This document shows positions 17,330-25,668 of a stretch of 64,000 nucleotides of DNA, in pieces. The position numbers and the translations under genes were made by a program. Position 1 is the stretch's first letter; every line of letters begins with the position of its first letter. Source of the DNA: Paenibacillus timonensis. Lineage in GTDB: Bacteria > Bacillota > Bacilli > Paenibacillales > Paenibacillaceae. The stretch spans positions 1 through 64,000 of the forward strand of contig NZ_JAKSXN010000023.1 in assembly GCF_022427145.1 (NCBI RefSeq), written 5' to 3'. The notes under the pieces were generated by a model that had not been told where the DNA came from, did not search any database, and saw only the letters and a program-made list of their open reading frames with translations.

Positions 17330-18223
17330 TTAAGGCAAACGCTTGATAACGACCTGATACGCGTTGGAGACAAACGTTTCCGCCTTCGTATCGGTGATGA
17401 CCTGGATATACCCTTGATCCGGGTCAGGGGACAAGAGCTCGTAGTAGACGGTGGCCGTGCTGCCGGAGAACTCGATCTTGGCTACGCGAATGCCGTAGCC
17501 CGGATTCGGCTGCTCCGCCCGGGTCAGTTCGACTTTGTTGATTTGGTCGTTCACCTTTTCGACTTGAAAGCTTACTTTATCCTTCATTTCTTGTTCGGCT
17601 TCCTTCTGTTTGTTGACGAATTCTGCGGCGTTATAAACGAGACGTGCCGCGTCGATTCGTGAAATCGCCTGCTTCGGATTAAATTTCCTCTGCTCGTCCA
17701 GATTGGCGATTTTCATCAGCAGCAAGGTCTGGATGCTGTTGGCATAATCCGGATTCATTTGATCCGCGTCGACGACCTCGATATACATTTTAATCGTCGG
17801 ATAGTTCCCCGTCGCGTTGACCGCTTGCATCAAAAGGTCGGCGAACGCTTCCCGCGTCAGTTCGCCATTCGGCGCGAAATCCTTCGGTAGCTTCATGCCG
17901 TTGTCTTCGGCAATCCGCAGCGAGGATGCATACCATTCGGTTGGGTCGGAAGATTGCGGCGAGCCGCCTGCTTTGGCTTTTAAGTCAAGCGCTTTGACGA
18001 TCATATGTACGCCTTGCGCACCGGTCAGCTTGCCCAGCGGAACGAATTTGTCCTTCGTGATCCCTTGAATGATCCCCTTTCGCTGCAAAGCATCCGTCAT
18101 GTCGGCGTCTTGTCCTTGGACATCGCTGAAGGCGGATACGGAAGTGGCCAGGAGCAGCGAGCCGGTCATCAGCAGAGTTGCGGCCAGTTTCGTCTTGCGG
18201 CCGGTTGTTGTTTTCATTTTCAT
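17330..18223 (-). CDS. Secreted SLH-domain protein
   Basis: 297 residues. A signal peptide with basic start (MKMKTTTGRKTK) and hydrophobic core ends near SVSAFSDV. Three SLH-like motifs follow: FSDVQ..ALQRKGIIQGI..FVPLGKLTGAQ; ASSLRIAEDNGM..FAPNGELTREAFADLL; and the partial KQAISRIDAARLVYNAAEFV. The C-terminal 90 residues look like a small beta domain. SLH repeats bind pyruvylated secondary wall polymer, so the protein is probably wall-anchored. The start has GAGGTGAGGAT upstream. It is short compared with S-layer proteins and its role is unknown. Confidence 0.8.
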   Translation of the reverse strand: MKMKTTTGRKTKLAATLLMTGSLLLATSVSAFSDVQGQDADMTDALQRKGIIQGITKDKFVPLGKLTGAQGVHMIVKALDLKAKAGGSPQSSDPTEWYASSLRIAEDNGMKLPKDFAPNGELTREAFADLLMQAVNATGNYPTIKMYIEVVDADQMNPDYANSIQTLLLMKIANLDEQRKFNPKQAISRIDAARLVYNAAEFVNKQKEAEQEMKDKVSFQVEKVNDQINKVELTRAEQPNPGYGIRVAKIEFSGSTATVYYELLSPDPDQGYIQVITDTKAETFVSNAYQVVIKRLP

Positions 18224-18373
18224 CTTATCCTCACCTCTGCCCTCCTAGACGGCTCGTCCGCTCCAAAGGTTGCATCCCTTCTCGTCGGCCAGCAGATTTC
18301 TACACGCTCGCCTGCTTTTATGAAAATGTAGTCCTAGGTTGCCCCGGGCAAACTTAAATTAATCGACGCAAAG

Positions 18374-18403
18374 GAGAGAACCGCGGCGGCTCGCGGTTCT
18401 CTC
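18374..18403 (-). terminator. Hairpin after the cobW-type gene
   Basis: GAGAGAACCGCG pairs with CGCGGTTCTCTC (12 bp). The following bases on the minus strand are only weakly T-rich (CCTTTGCG), so termination efficiency is uncertain. Confidence 0.45.
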
Positions 18404-18448
18404 TCAGTCAACATCGGTTGGTTCCGAAGGCAGGTTCATCTTGATGAA

Positions 18449-19543
18449 CTACATCGATGGTTTACGTTCCAGTGCGTTTAGCCGCTGGGCGATTTCGTGT
18501 TTGTCAAAATGCTCGCCGATAAACACGGCCACGTCGGGGACGTCCCCCTGCGGCGTAATTTTCAGATAATCGGCTTCCCGGTACGCATATTGGAACAAGA
18601 AACGGCTGGCCGTATCGGTAAACCGCAAAACGCCTTTACCGCGATAGACTTCCCGGGGCAATTCGGCGATAAAACGCTCGAAGTCCATGCTGTCCACCGG
18701 CCCGTCAAAATAGTGCGTGTACACGGTGACATGCTCATGCGATGCATGGGGATGAACGTGATCGTGATCATGGTTGTGTTCATGTTGAGGATATCCATGT
18801 TCATGGCCGTGAGTATGATCATGATCATGCCGATGATCAATAGCGCCGTGATCTTGCTCATGAGCAGCTTCGCTGTTTTGCTCTATGTACGCAGCGCCGC
18901 GTTGAACCAAAGGGTTGGAGTTGTCTTGCTCCTCTTCCGGCTTCCATAGAGTCGTTACATCTACATCGCATTTCACCGCAGGGATGATCCGCGCGTAGGG
19001 GTTCGTGCGGCGTAGAAACTCCGTCATTTCCCGCTGACGATCAGGTTCGAGCAAGTCGATCTTATTCAGGATAAGCACGGAGCCGCAGCGGATTTGCTCC
19101 ATCATAAGCCGGTACGTTTTTCCTTGCTGCGACGCGTGCAAATCGGCCAGATGGGCGGCATCGACGACCGTTACCATCGGCTTGATGTCCAATTTGAGAT
19201 AAAGCGACACCTCGGTCACCGCATCGAAGATTTCCATCGGATTGCCCGCGCCCGTCGCCTCGATGACGATCAGGTCCGGCTTCTCCCCTTCGATCAGTTC
19301 GGCCATCTGCACGCTCAGGTCGCCGCGAATGGTGCAGCAGATGCAGCCGTCCAGCATTTCAGCCATCGGCACGTCGCTGGATACGAGCAAACCATCGAGG
19401 TTCACTTCCCCGATTTCGTTCATGATCACGGCCGGACGAAGCCCCTGCTCCCGCCAGTGACGAATCAGCCGTTGGAGCAGCGTCGTTTTGCCGCTCCCCA
19501 AAAATCCGGACAATATATAAACGGGTGTCACCACGTTTTCCAC
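18449..19543 (-). CDS. CobW/COG0523 family GTP-dependent metallochaperone
   Basis: 364 residues. G1 is GFLGSGKTT near residue 13, the metal-binding CxCC is in GCICCTIRGDL, G3-like is VIEATGAGNP and G4 is NKID. The C-terminal CobW domain (about 280-350) is intact. A linker of about 45 residues before it is packed with His, Asp and Glu (for example DHRHDHDHTHGHEHG), typical of members that buffer or deliver zinc, cobalt or nickel. The start GTG is behind TAGGAGATGAG. B. subtilis YciC is a Zur-regulated relative, but no convincing Zur box is seen here. The metal cannot be named from sequence. Confidence 0.85.
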   Translation of the reverse strand: MENVVTPVYILSGFLGSGKTTLLQRLIRHWREQGLRPAVIMNEIGEVNLDGLLVSSDVPMAEMLDGCICCTIRGDLSVQMAELIEGEKPDLIVIEATGAGNPMEIFDAVTEVSLYLKLDIKPMVTVVDAAHLADLHASQQGKTYRLMMEQIRCGSVLILNKIDLLEPDRQREMTEFLRRTNPYARIIPAVKCDVDVTTLWKPEEEQDNSNPLVQRGAAYIEQNSEAAHEQDHGAIDHRHDHDHTHGHEHGYPQHEHNHDHDHVHPHASHEHVTVYTHYFDGPVDSMDFERFIAELPREVYRGKGVLRFTDTASRFLFQYAYREADYLKITPQGDVPDVAVFIGEHFDKHEIAQRLNALERKPSM

Positions 19544-19690
19544 CTCATCTCCTAAGATCTAAACGATAAAATGCATACGAATGCGAGTTTACACCAACCT
19601 TACAGGACATGCAACCACTTTTCCAGCATAACCCCGGCCGTTCAAACATGATACAATGGAGATAACATCCAAAGAAAGGAAGCGAACGCG

Positions 19691-20203
19691 ATGAGATCCG
19701 TCGATGAACACCGAATGGAAGCGCCGAACGAGGTATCCTGCCTCGTGATCACCGTCTCCGATACGCGTACGGAAGAGACCGATACCAGCGGCCGGCTGAT
19801 CCAAGAGTTGCTTCGGCACAACGGGTATCATGTTGCCCGCTATACCATCGTCAAAGACGATTATGACGGCATTCGCCAGTTGCTGCGGGAAGCAGCCTCA
19901 GATCGGGAGATCGAAGCCGTCCTTCTGAGCGGAGGAACCGGCATTGCCCCGCGGGATACCACATATGAAGCAGTGCGCAGCCTGCTCAATAAGGAGATGC
20001 CGGGCTTCGGGGAAATTTTCCGTTACCTCAGCTTTACCGAGGATATCGGCTCGGCCGCCATCCTTAGCCGCGCGATCGCCGGGACGATCGGCAACATGGC
20101 GGTCTTCTCCATGCCCGGTTCACAGGGCGCCGTCAAGCTGGCGATGGAAAGGATCATCCTTCCCGAGCTGCGTCATGTCATGCGCGAAATCTACAAGAAA
20201 TAA
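19691..20203 (+). CDS. moaB: Molybdenum cofactor biosynthesis protein MoaB/MogA family
   Basis: A 170-residue protein with the MPT-binding fold. Key motifs are VITVSDTRTEETDTSG, the glycine-rich LLSGGTGIAPRDTT and the MPGSQGAVKLAME loop. It adenylylates molybdopterin or assists metal insertion in molybdenum cofactor synthesis. It stands alone; no other moa genes are in the window. The start ATG follows AAAGAAAGGA. A TACAAT near 19651 may be its -10. A terminator follows. Confidence 0.9.
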   Translation: MRSVDEHRMEAPNEVSCLVITVSDTRTEETDTSGRLIQELLRHNGYHVARYTIVKDDYDGIRQLLREAASDREIEAVLLSGGTGIAPRDTTYEAVRSLLNKEMPGFGEIFRYLSFTEDIGSAAILSRAIAGTIGNMAVFSMPGSQGAVKLAMERIILPELRHVMREIYKK

Positions 20204-20210
20204 GCGCGAA

Positions 20211-20260
20211 AAACCAACCGCTTACCCTCCTCGAACGAAGGCAACGGTTGGTTTTTTTTT
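20211..20260. terminator. Terminator after moaB
   Basis: AAACCAACCG pairs with CGGTTGGTTT across a 22-base loop, followed by a long T run. A-rich on the left, so it may also serve the convergent lipoprotein gene. Confidence 0.8.
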
Positions 20261-20278
20261 AAATACCTCTGCTGCAGC

Positions 20279-20818
20279 TTACTCCGAACGATCCTTCATC
20301 TGCTCCAATAACCGACCAAATACCGCCTTCATTTCCTTACGGTATTGGCTGTCCTTCTGCGCGCTTGAGGCATAAACCAAAGCGGTGTTGCCTTTAGCCG
20401 ACAGAACGGACGCCTGGCTCGCCGCCGAGCGGGTCGCGATCTGTTGTTTTCCGTCACCGGTTCCGTAGATTTCCTCGATTTCGCGGATTCGATCCTGTTC
20501 GCTAGGAAACACGTGCACGATAATGAAATGCCGCGCGTCCCCGTTGATAAAATAACTGTAGCTAATATTCCCGTCGAGCCCTTCGGCATAAGTTTCATGG
20601 GTTAGCCGGATTCCCCGCTGCGCGCATTCCGCCTTTAAAGCTTGCAGCATCGCCGTGTTCAGCGTCGTGCCGCTCGTCAATTGGCGTTCGTTCCCTTGCC
20701 GGTAGCTCTGCATGTTATATTTGCTCATTTCATCCTTGGCCACCCGCTGCAGGTTGCCGCACCCTGCTGTCAGCGACAGGGCCAGGGCCATTCCCAATCC
20801 AACCTTCCACCATCTCAT
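20279..20818 (-). CDS. Hypothetical lipoprotein
   Basis: 179 residues. A type II signal peptide with lipobox LTAGC puts the lipidated Cys near residue 20, so it is anchored on the outer face of the membrane. The rest is soluble, with a region DGNISYSYFINGDARHFIIVHVFPSE and an Ala/Ser-rich part. No family recognised. The ATG at 20818 is preferred (GGATGG six bases upstream) over one two codons earlier. Monocistronic. Confidence 0.65.
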   Translation of the reverse strand: MRWWKVGLGMALALSLTAGCGNLQRVAKDEMSKYNMQSYRQGNERQLTSGTTLNTAMLQALKAECAQRGIRLTHETYAEGLDGNISYSYFINGDARHFIIVHVFPSEQDRIREIEEIYGTGDGKQQIATRSAASQASVLSAKGNTALVYASSAQKDSQYRKEMKAVFGRLLEQMKDRSE

Positions 20819-20907
20819 TGACATCCATCCTTTATCCTAAGCTTGTAAGCCAGCTTCGGCCGATGGTGTTAGGTTGTCTCATCCTCCCCCAATTTATACC
20901 ATACGGG

Positions 20908-21906
20908 TTAGTTGATGAAGGAAATGACCTGGCGTCCGACGGCTTTGCCGGCCAGTACCGTATTCAAGGCTTCCGGCAACTGCTCCAGCGGATACTCGGT
21001 CACGCCTGCGGTCAACACCCGTTCCGGCTTCCAATCGCCGGCCAGCAGCTTCCAGAGCTGGTGACGCAGCGGCTCCGGACAAAAAACGGAATCGATGCCC
21101 AGCAAATTGACGCCCCGCAAAATGAAGGGATACACGGAGGTTTCGATTGCGCCGCCGCCGGTTAGTCCCGACAAGGCGACGGACCCGCCGTACTGTACCG
21201 ATTTGAGCAGATCGGCGGTCATTGCGCCCCCTACGGGATCCACGATCGCGGCCCACCGCTCTTTGCCGAGAACGCCTTTGGCCCCCGAAGCCGCTTCCTC
21301 GCGGGAGAGGAACTCGGCGGCGCCAAACGCCGTCAACTTCTCCCGCGCCTCCGGCTTTCCGGTGACGGCCGTTACGGCGAACCCGAGCCGGCTGAGGATC
21401 GCCACGGCCATGCTGCCGACCCCGCCGGTGGCACCGAGGACGAGAACGGGGCCTTGTCCCGGCGCCAACCCGTTATCCAGCAGGCGCCGCACCGACAGGG
21501 CTGCCGTAAACCCGGCCGTCCCGATCGCCATCGCTTCCCGGGCCGTGAGCCCCTCCGGCAGCGCCACCAGCCAGTCGCCCGGTACGCGGGCGACCTCGGC
21601 GAACCCGCCCTCATGCGAGACGCCTAGGCCGTAGCCGGTGCAGAGCACCCGGTCACCAGGCTGGAATCTTGTATCGCGGGAGGCCATGACCTCTCCGGCC
21701 AAATCGATGCCGGGGATAAACGGGTAGGTTTTGACGATTTTCCCCTCCGGAATGCTGGCCAATCCGTCTTTATAGTTGACGCTGGAATAATGCACCTTGA
21801 CGGTGACGTCGGCGTCGGGAAGCGTCGAGACGTTCAAGTGCTCGACCCCCGACCGGAACCCGGACTCGTCCTGGTGTACGCGAAACGCGCGAAATAACTG
21901 ATCCAT
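20908..21906 (-). CDS. YhdH/YhfP-family quinone oxidoreductase-like NADPH reductase
   Basis: 332 residues, zinc-free medium-chain dehydrogenase/reductase. The N-terminal catalytic domain includes VHYSSVNYKDGLAS and PFIPGIDLAGEV. The nucleotide-binding domain carries VLVLGATGGVGSMAVA near residue 155. The NYKD signature and length fit the YhdH/AcuI group, which reduces acryloyl-CoA or quinones with NADPH. The start is the ATG behind AAGGAGGAGT. It follows a terminator that closes the upstream oxidoreductase operon, so it is transcribed separately. Confidence 0.85.
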   Translation of the reverse strand: MDQLFRAFRVHQDESGFRSGVEHLNVSTLPDADVTVKVHYSSVNYKDGLASIPEGKIVKTYPFIPGIDLAGEVMASRDTRFQPGDRVLCTGYGLGVSHEGGFAEVARVPGDWLVALPEGLTAREAMAIGTAGFTAALSVRRLLDNGLAPGQGPVLVLGATGGVGSMAVAILSRLGFAVTAVTGKPEAREKLTAFGAAEFLSREEAASGAKGVLGKERWAAIVDPVGGAMTADLLKSVQYGGSVALSGLTGGGAIETSVYPFILRGVNLLGIDSVFCPEPLRHQLWKLLAGDWKPERVLTAGVTEYPLEQLPEALNTVLAGKAVGRQVISFIN

Positions 21907-21947
21907 ACTGCTAACTCCTCCTTCACTTGCTTATCTTCTACTTAACG

Positions 21948-21972
21948 AAAAAAGCGGCCATATGCCGCTTCC
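21948..21972 (-). terminator. Terminator after the fused 2-oxoacid oxidoreductase operon
   Basis: On the minus strand AAGCGGC..GCCGCTT is followed by TTTTTT. It lies beyond a small repeat element and before the YhdH-type gene. Confidence 0.7.
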
Positions 21973-22003
21973 TTCGGTTATTATTAAAAGCCTCCAAATA
22001 AAG

Positions 22004-22102
22004 GTTCATAAAGTGAGCAACGGAAGGCCCGGCTGAATACAAGATTTGATGCCGAATAGACTTCTTGATCTTACTTCGTGAACAAAAGACGACTTTTTGA
22101 AC
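22004..22102. repeat. Internally deleted copy of a short inverted-repeat element
   Basis: It shares with the element at 34687-34853 the block GTGAGCAACGGAAGGCCCGG and most of the 60 bases after it, and ends in the same GACTTTTTGAAC. Its left end GTTCATAAAG resembles the GTTCAAAAAG end of the longer copy, so about 70 internal bases appear to be missing. It abuts the stop codon of the fused oxidoreductase gene. Confidence 0.65.
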
Positions 22103-22106
22103 GACC

Positions 22107-24413
22107 TTACAAATAGGGGTTTTCGTGTTTGGCTTGGAGGACTCTCCAGCGCCGTTCCACCTCTTGCTCGAACTCCGCCAAAGCCTCGGCGTTTTCCGGC
22201 TTCGTCAAGTGGCGGGTTTTGCCCATCGTCTTCAGCCAATCCGTCAGCGGAATGTGGTTGCCCTTCTCTTCCGGATTGTAAGTGATGGTCGTCTGCCCGT
22301 GTTCCACCTCGTACAGCGGGAAGAAGCAGGAATTGACGGCCGCGTCGATGATGTTGGTACCCTGATCGTCCGGTGAAATCCAGTTGAGCGGGCAAGCTAT
22401 CAATATTTTACCATAAACCAGCCCTTCGTTTTGCGCGTACCACTGGGCTTTGGCTGCTTTTTTCACCAAATCCTGCGGATAAGCCTCACTGCCCGTGAAG
22501 ACGTAAGGAATGTTCGTCGCTGCCATGATTTGCGGCGTGTCTTTATGTTGGAAGGCTTTCCCCTTCTGCACTTTGCCGATGTTCGACGTAGACGTACGGT
22601 GGCCTAGAGGAGTCGAATACGACAGCTGCGCCCCGGTATTCATATATCCTTCGTTATCATACTCGATAATGATCATTTTATGACCCCGCAGCGCAGCGCC
22701 GATCGCCGGCCCCATGCCGATGTCCATCCCGCCGTCGCCGGTGACCATCACGAAGGTGAAGTCGTCCTGGAGGCCGAGCTCGTCGAGTTCGCCGCGGCGT
22801 TTTCTTTCCCAGAACATTTCCACGACCCCGGACAAGGTGGCCGCTCCGTTCTGGAACAGATTATGGATGTACGTCGCTTTATGGGACGAATACGGGTATC
22901 CGGTCGTCACGACCATCGCGCAGCCCGTATGGAACAGGGCAACGATATCGCCTTCGATCCCTTTAAAGAACAGCTCCAGGCCGGAGAAAATCCCGCAGCC
23001 CGGGCAAGCGCCGTGTCCCGGTGCAATCCGTTTCGGCTTCTTCGTCAACGCGCGAAGCGGCGGAATGCGCACGCCCAGCTTGCCGGTTTCTTCATTTTTG
23101 GTGACCGTAATCAGTCCGGTCTTCAAATCTTCGAATTTGAGCGGATTCATCACCCGCTTCGGTGCTTTCTCTGAATTCCCCGGCGTATGGCCGTAATAGT
23201 CGAACGGCACTTCCACACGGCCCTCCTTCGCCGCATCGATCGCCAATTGGAACAAGTGATGCCCGTCCTCGGCGTAAAACTCCTTGCCCCCAAGGCCGTA
23301 AATCCGGCTGATCACCTGCGTCGTATGGTTGCCGTGCGTAAACAGCGCGGCTTTGATCTCGTTAACCATATTGCCGCCATACGCGCCGTAGGAATCGCCG
23401 CGGTCGCCAACCGTAATGGCTTTCACGTTCTTCAACGCCTCGGCGATTTGCTTCTGCGGGAATGGACGGATCATGTTGGGCGCGATCGAGCCGGCTTTGA
23501 TGCCTTGGCGGCGCAAATCGTCCACGACGTCCTTGATGATTTCGGAGGCCGAATTCATCAAGAAGACCGCGACCTCGGCGTCATCCATCCGGTAGAGGTC
23601 GAGCATTGGATAGTCCCGGCCGGTCAATTCCGCATATTCGCCGGCTATGCGTTCAAAGACGCGTTCGGCATTGTACATCGCAACGGACTGCTGGTAGCAG
23701 TTATTGATGTAATCCGGTTCGTTCATGTAAGGACCGACGGTAATCGGTTTGTTGCGGTCCAGCGTATGCGGGAAATCTCCAGGCGGTCGTTCGCCAACAA
23801 ACTTCAAAACGTCTTCCTGGTTAGCGAAGGTGTGCACGCGGCGTTTCTGATGGGACGTAAAGTACCCGTCCGAAGCCACCAGCACCGGGAGACGGACTTC
23901 CGGATCCTCCGCCAGCTTGATCGCCATCAGGTTCATGTCGTAAACCGCCTGTGGATCGCGGCACATCAGGATCGGCCAACCGGTGTTCAGCGCAAAATAC
24001 AAATCCGAGTGGTCGCCGTGAATGTTCAGCGGTCCGGAAATCGACCGGCAGACCAGGTTCATGACCATCGGGAAGCGCGTTCCCGATTGGACGGGCATCT
24101 GCTCCAGCATGTACAAATAACCTTGGGCACTGGTCGCGTTAAAGACCCGTCCTCCGGCCGTGGAAGCCCCGTAGCAGATGCCCGCGGAGCTGTGTTCGCC
24201 GTCCGACGGAATCAACTTGATGTCATGTTGACCGTTCGCCTTCATCAAATCGAGGAATTGCGCCACCTCGGTGGAAGGGGAGATTGGAAAATACCCCATA
24301 ATATGATAATTGATCTGGCTGGCTGCATAAGCCGCCATTTCATTTCCCGATTCATAAACCACGCGCTGCTCTATCGTGCCCGCGCGGCGTTCTTTTTCCA
24401 TATCGATCGCCAT
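22107..24413 (-). CDS. 2-oxoacid:ferredoxin oxidoreductase, fused alpha-beta subunit (pyruvate synthase type)
   Basis: 768 residues that join two usual subunits. Residues about 15-420 are the alpha subunit (pyrimidine-binding domain I and domain II; GYFPISPSTEVAQFL, NATSAQGYLYMLEQ). Residues about 460-768 are the beta subunit with the TPP motif (GDGGMDIGMGPAIG .. N) and four cysteines for a [4Fe-4S] cluster (ACPGCG, FHTGCAM, IACPLNW). It oxidatively decarboxylates a 2-oxoacid to acyl-CoA, passing electrons to the ferredoxin-like partner encoded just upstream. Pyruvate is a guess; other 2-oxoacids such as phenylglyoxylate are possible. Confidence 0.85.
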   Translation of the reverse strand: MAIDMEKERRAGTIEQRVVYESGNEMAAYAASQINYHIMGYFPISPSTEVAQFLDLMKANGQHDIKLIPSDGEHSSAGICYGASTAGGRVFNATSAQGYLYMLEQMPVQSGTRFPMVMNLVCRSISGPLNIHGDHSDLYFALNTGWPILMCRDPQAVYDMNLMAIKLAEDPEVRLPVLVASDGYFTSHQKRRVHTFANQEDVLKFVGERPPGDFPHTLDRNKPITVGPYMNEPDYINNCYQQSVAMYNAERVFERIAGEYAELTGRDYPMLDLYRMDDAEVAVFLMNSASEIIKDVVDDLRRQGIKAGSIAPNMIRPFPQKQIAEALKNVKAITVGDRGDSYGAYGGNMVNEIKAALFTHGNHTTQVISRIYGLGGKEFYAEDGHHLFQLAIDAAKEGRVEVPFDYYGHTPGNSEKAPKRVMNPLKFEDLKTGLITVTKNEETGKLGVRIPPLRALTKKPKRIAPGHGACPGCGIFSGLELFFKGIEGDIVALFHTGCAMVVTTGYPYSSHKATYIHNLFQNGAATLSGVVEMFWERKRRGELDELGLQDDFTFVMVTGDGGMDIGMGPAIGAALRGHKMIIIEYDNEGYMNTGAQLSYSTPLGHRTSTSNIGKVQKGKAFQHKDTPQIMAATNIPYVFTGSEAYPQDLVKKAAKAQWYAQNEGLVYGKILIACPLNWISPDDQGTNIIDAAVNSCFFPLYEVEHGQTTITYNPEEKGNHIPLTDWLKTMGKTRHLTKPENAEALAEFEQEVERRWRVLQAKHENPYL

Positions 24414-24438
24414 CTTTCATTACCACCTTTCCAGCTTT

Positions 24439-25446
24439 TTAGCGAATCGCCAAATCGAACAAATGCGGAACCCGGTGCTCCTCGGCATACCCGTCTTCTT
24501 CCCGCTCCCCGGACAACGCGTCGGTCGGGCAAGCATGGATGCATTTCAAACAACCTTTGCAATATTGATAGTCGATGCCGGTCAGGAACATTTGCGGACG
24601 ACCCTTCTTGTCGGGTCGTTCTTCCCAGACGAAGCAGTTATCCGGGCAGACGTTGTCGCACTGGGCACAGTGAATGCACGACTCTTCCTTGAAATGCGGC
24701 ATCATCCCGGAACGGGAAATGCTGAGGTCCTTCAGGATACTGTTGCCCGGATTGAGGATCACCCCGCCAATCGGCTGGGTTTCATAACCCAGGACCGGTG
24801 TATCCGCACGGACGAAATCAGGCATGCTGACGCCGGCCGGCAGCGCGAACGTTTCGAAGACGACTTCGTTATAACCCCGGTCAAACGTAGCCAAAGCTGG
24901 CGCCACGGTTTGCGGATATTTCTTCTCCAGCGATTTGCGGATGACGTCCTTCATCGTTTCGGGATCAAGGAACGGGCACAGCCGGAACAAAGCTCCGAGC
25001 ATCGCCATGTTCACCCGGTTTTTCTCTTCGAGCGCAATGCCGGTGGCATCGATCACTGCGATCGTGCCGCCGATCAGCTTCATTTTCTCCTTTAACTGCT
25101 GCGGGGTTTTGCGCGAGTTGACCAGCACGGTGCTATCCTCGTAAATCCCGCTGATGACGTTCACCGTCTTGGCCAGCGCCTCCTGAAAAATCCCCACGAT
25201 ATGCGGGCGTTCCACCGGCGACGTATCGCGGATCGGCGTATTTAAATCGCAGAAGCGGATATGTGCCTTCACCGGCGATCCTTTTTTCTCCGACCCATAA
25301 GAAGAAAAGCTGACCCCATTGAGTCCGGCTCCTTCAACCCCGGCTTCGGCCAGCATTTTCCCTGCCAGGTTCGCACCTAGTCCCCCAATGGATTCCAAAC
25401 GGATTTCAAAAAATCCCAGCTCGTTTAATTTCGGTAATTGTACCAC
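24439..25446 (-). CDS. 2-oxoacid:ferredoxin oxidoreductase, fused gamma-delta subunit
   Basis: 335 residues. The gamma domain (about 1-190) begins LGFFEIRLESIGGLGANLAG. The delta domain (about 235-335) carries two [4Fe-4S] motifs, CIHCAQCDNVCPDNCF and CKGCLKCIHACPTDAL. It works with the fused alpha-beta protein, whose gene follows 25 bases later in the same direction, giving a two-gene version of a four-subunit enzyme. The start is GTG with AAGGGAG eight bases upstream; the longer reading adds 21 residues without a site. Confidence 0.85.
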   Translation of the reverse strand: MVQLPKLNELGFFEIRLESIGGLGANLAGKMLAEAGVEGAGLNGVSFSSYGSEKKGSPVKAHIRFCDLNTPIRDTSPVERPHIVGIFQEALAKTVNVISGIYEDSTVLVNSRKTPQQLKEKMKLIGGTIAVIDATGIALEEKNRVNMAMLGALFRLCPFLDPETMKDVIRKSLEKKYPQTVAPALATFDRGYNEVVFETFALPAGVSMPDFVRADTPVLGYETQPIGGVILNPGNSILKDLSISRSGMMPHFKEESCIHCAQCDNVCPDNCFVWEERPDKKGRPQMFLTGIDYQYCKGCLKCIHACPTDALSGEREEDGYAEEHRVPHLFDLAIR

Positions 25447-25668
25447 GCGCTTGACTCCCTTCTTCGCAAATGCGAGTTCATCACGACGTAAATAAGTGCA
25501 AAACATCACACAAAAAGAAATCTTTCTTAATTTTAAAATTTATCATAGATGCGATGTGACTTATGTAACAAATGTCATATAGACATTCTTGGCTGGGCGA
25601 ATACACCAGCCCGCCCTGTGCTGAATAGGATAACGGCAAAACCCTTTTTCCCAGGAGGACGAAAAAAC

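Noticed and set aside
19555-19625. Possible Zur box upstream of the cobW-type gene
   Set aside because: Only a short GCAT..ATGC dyad is present; it does not fit the Zur consensus.
23187-24692. 501-codon open frame on the plus strand
   Set aside because: It is antisense to the well-supported fused 2-oxoacid oxidoreductase genes, has no ribosome binding site or recognisable domain, and reflects high third-position GC.
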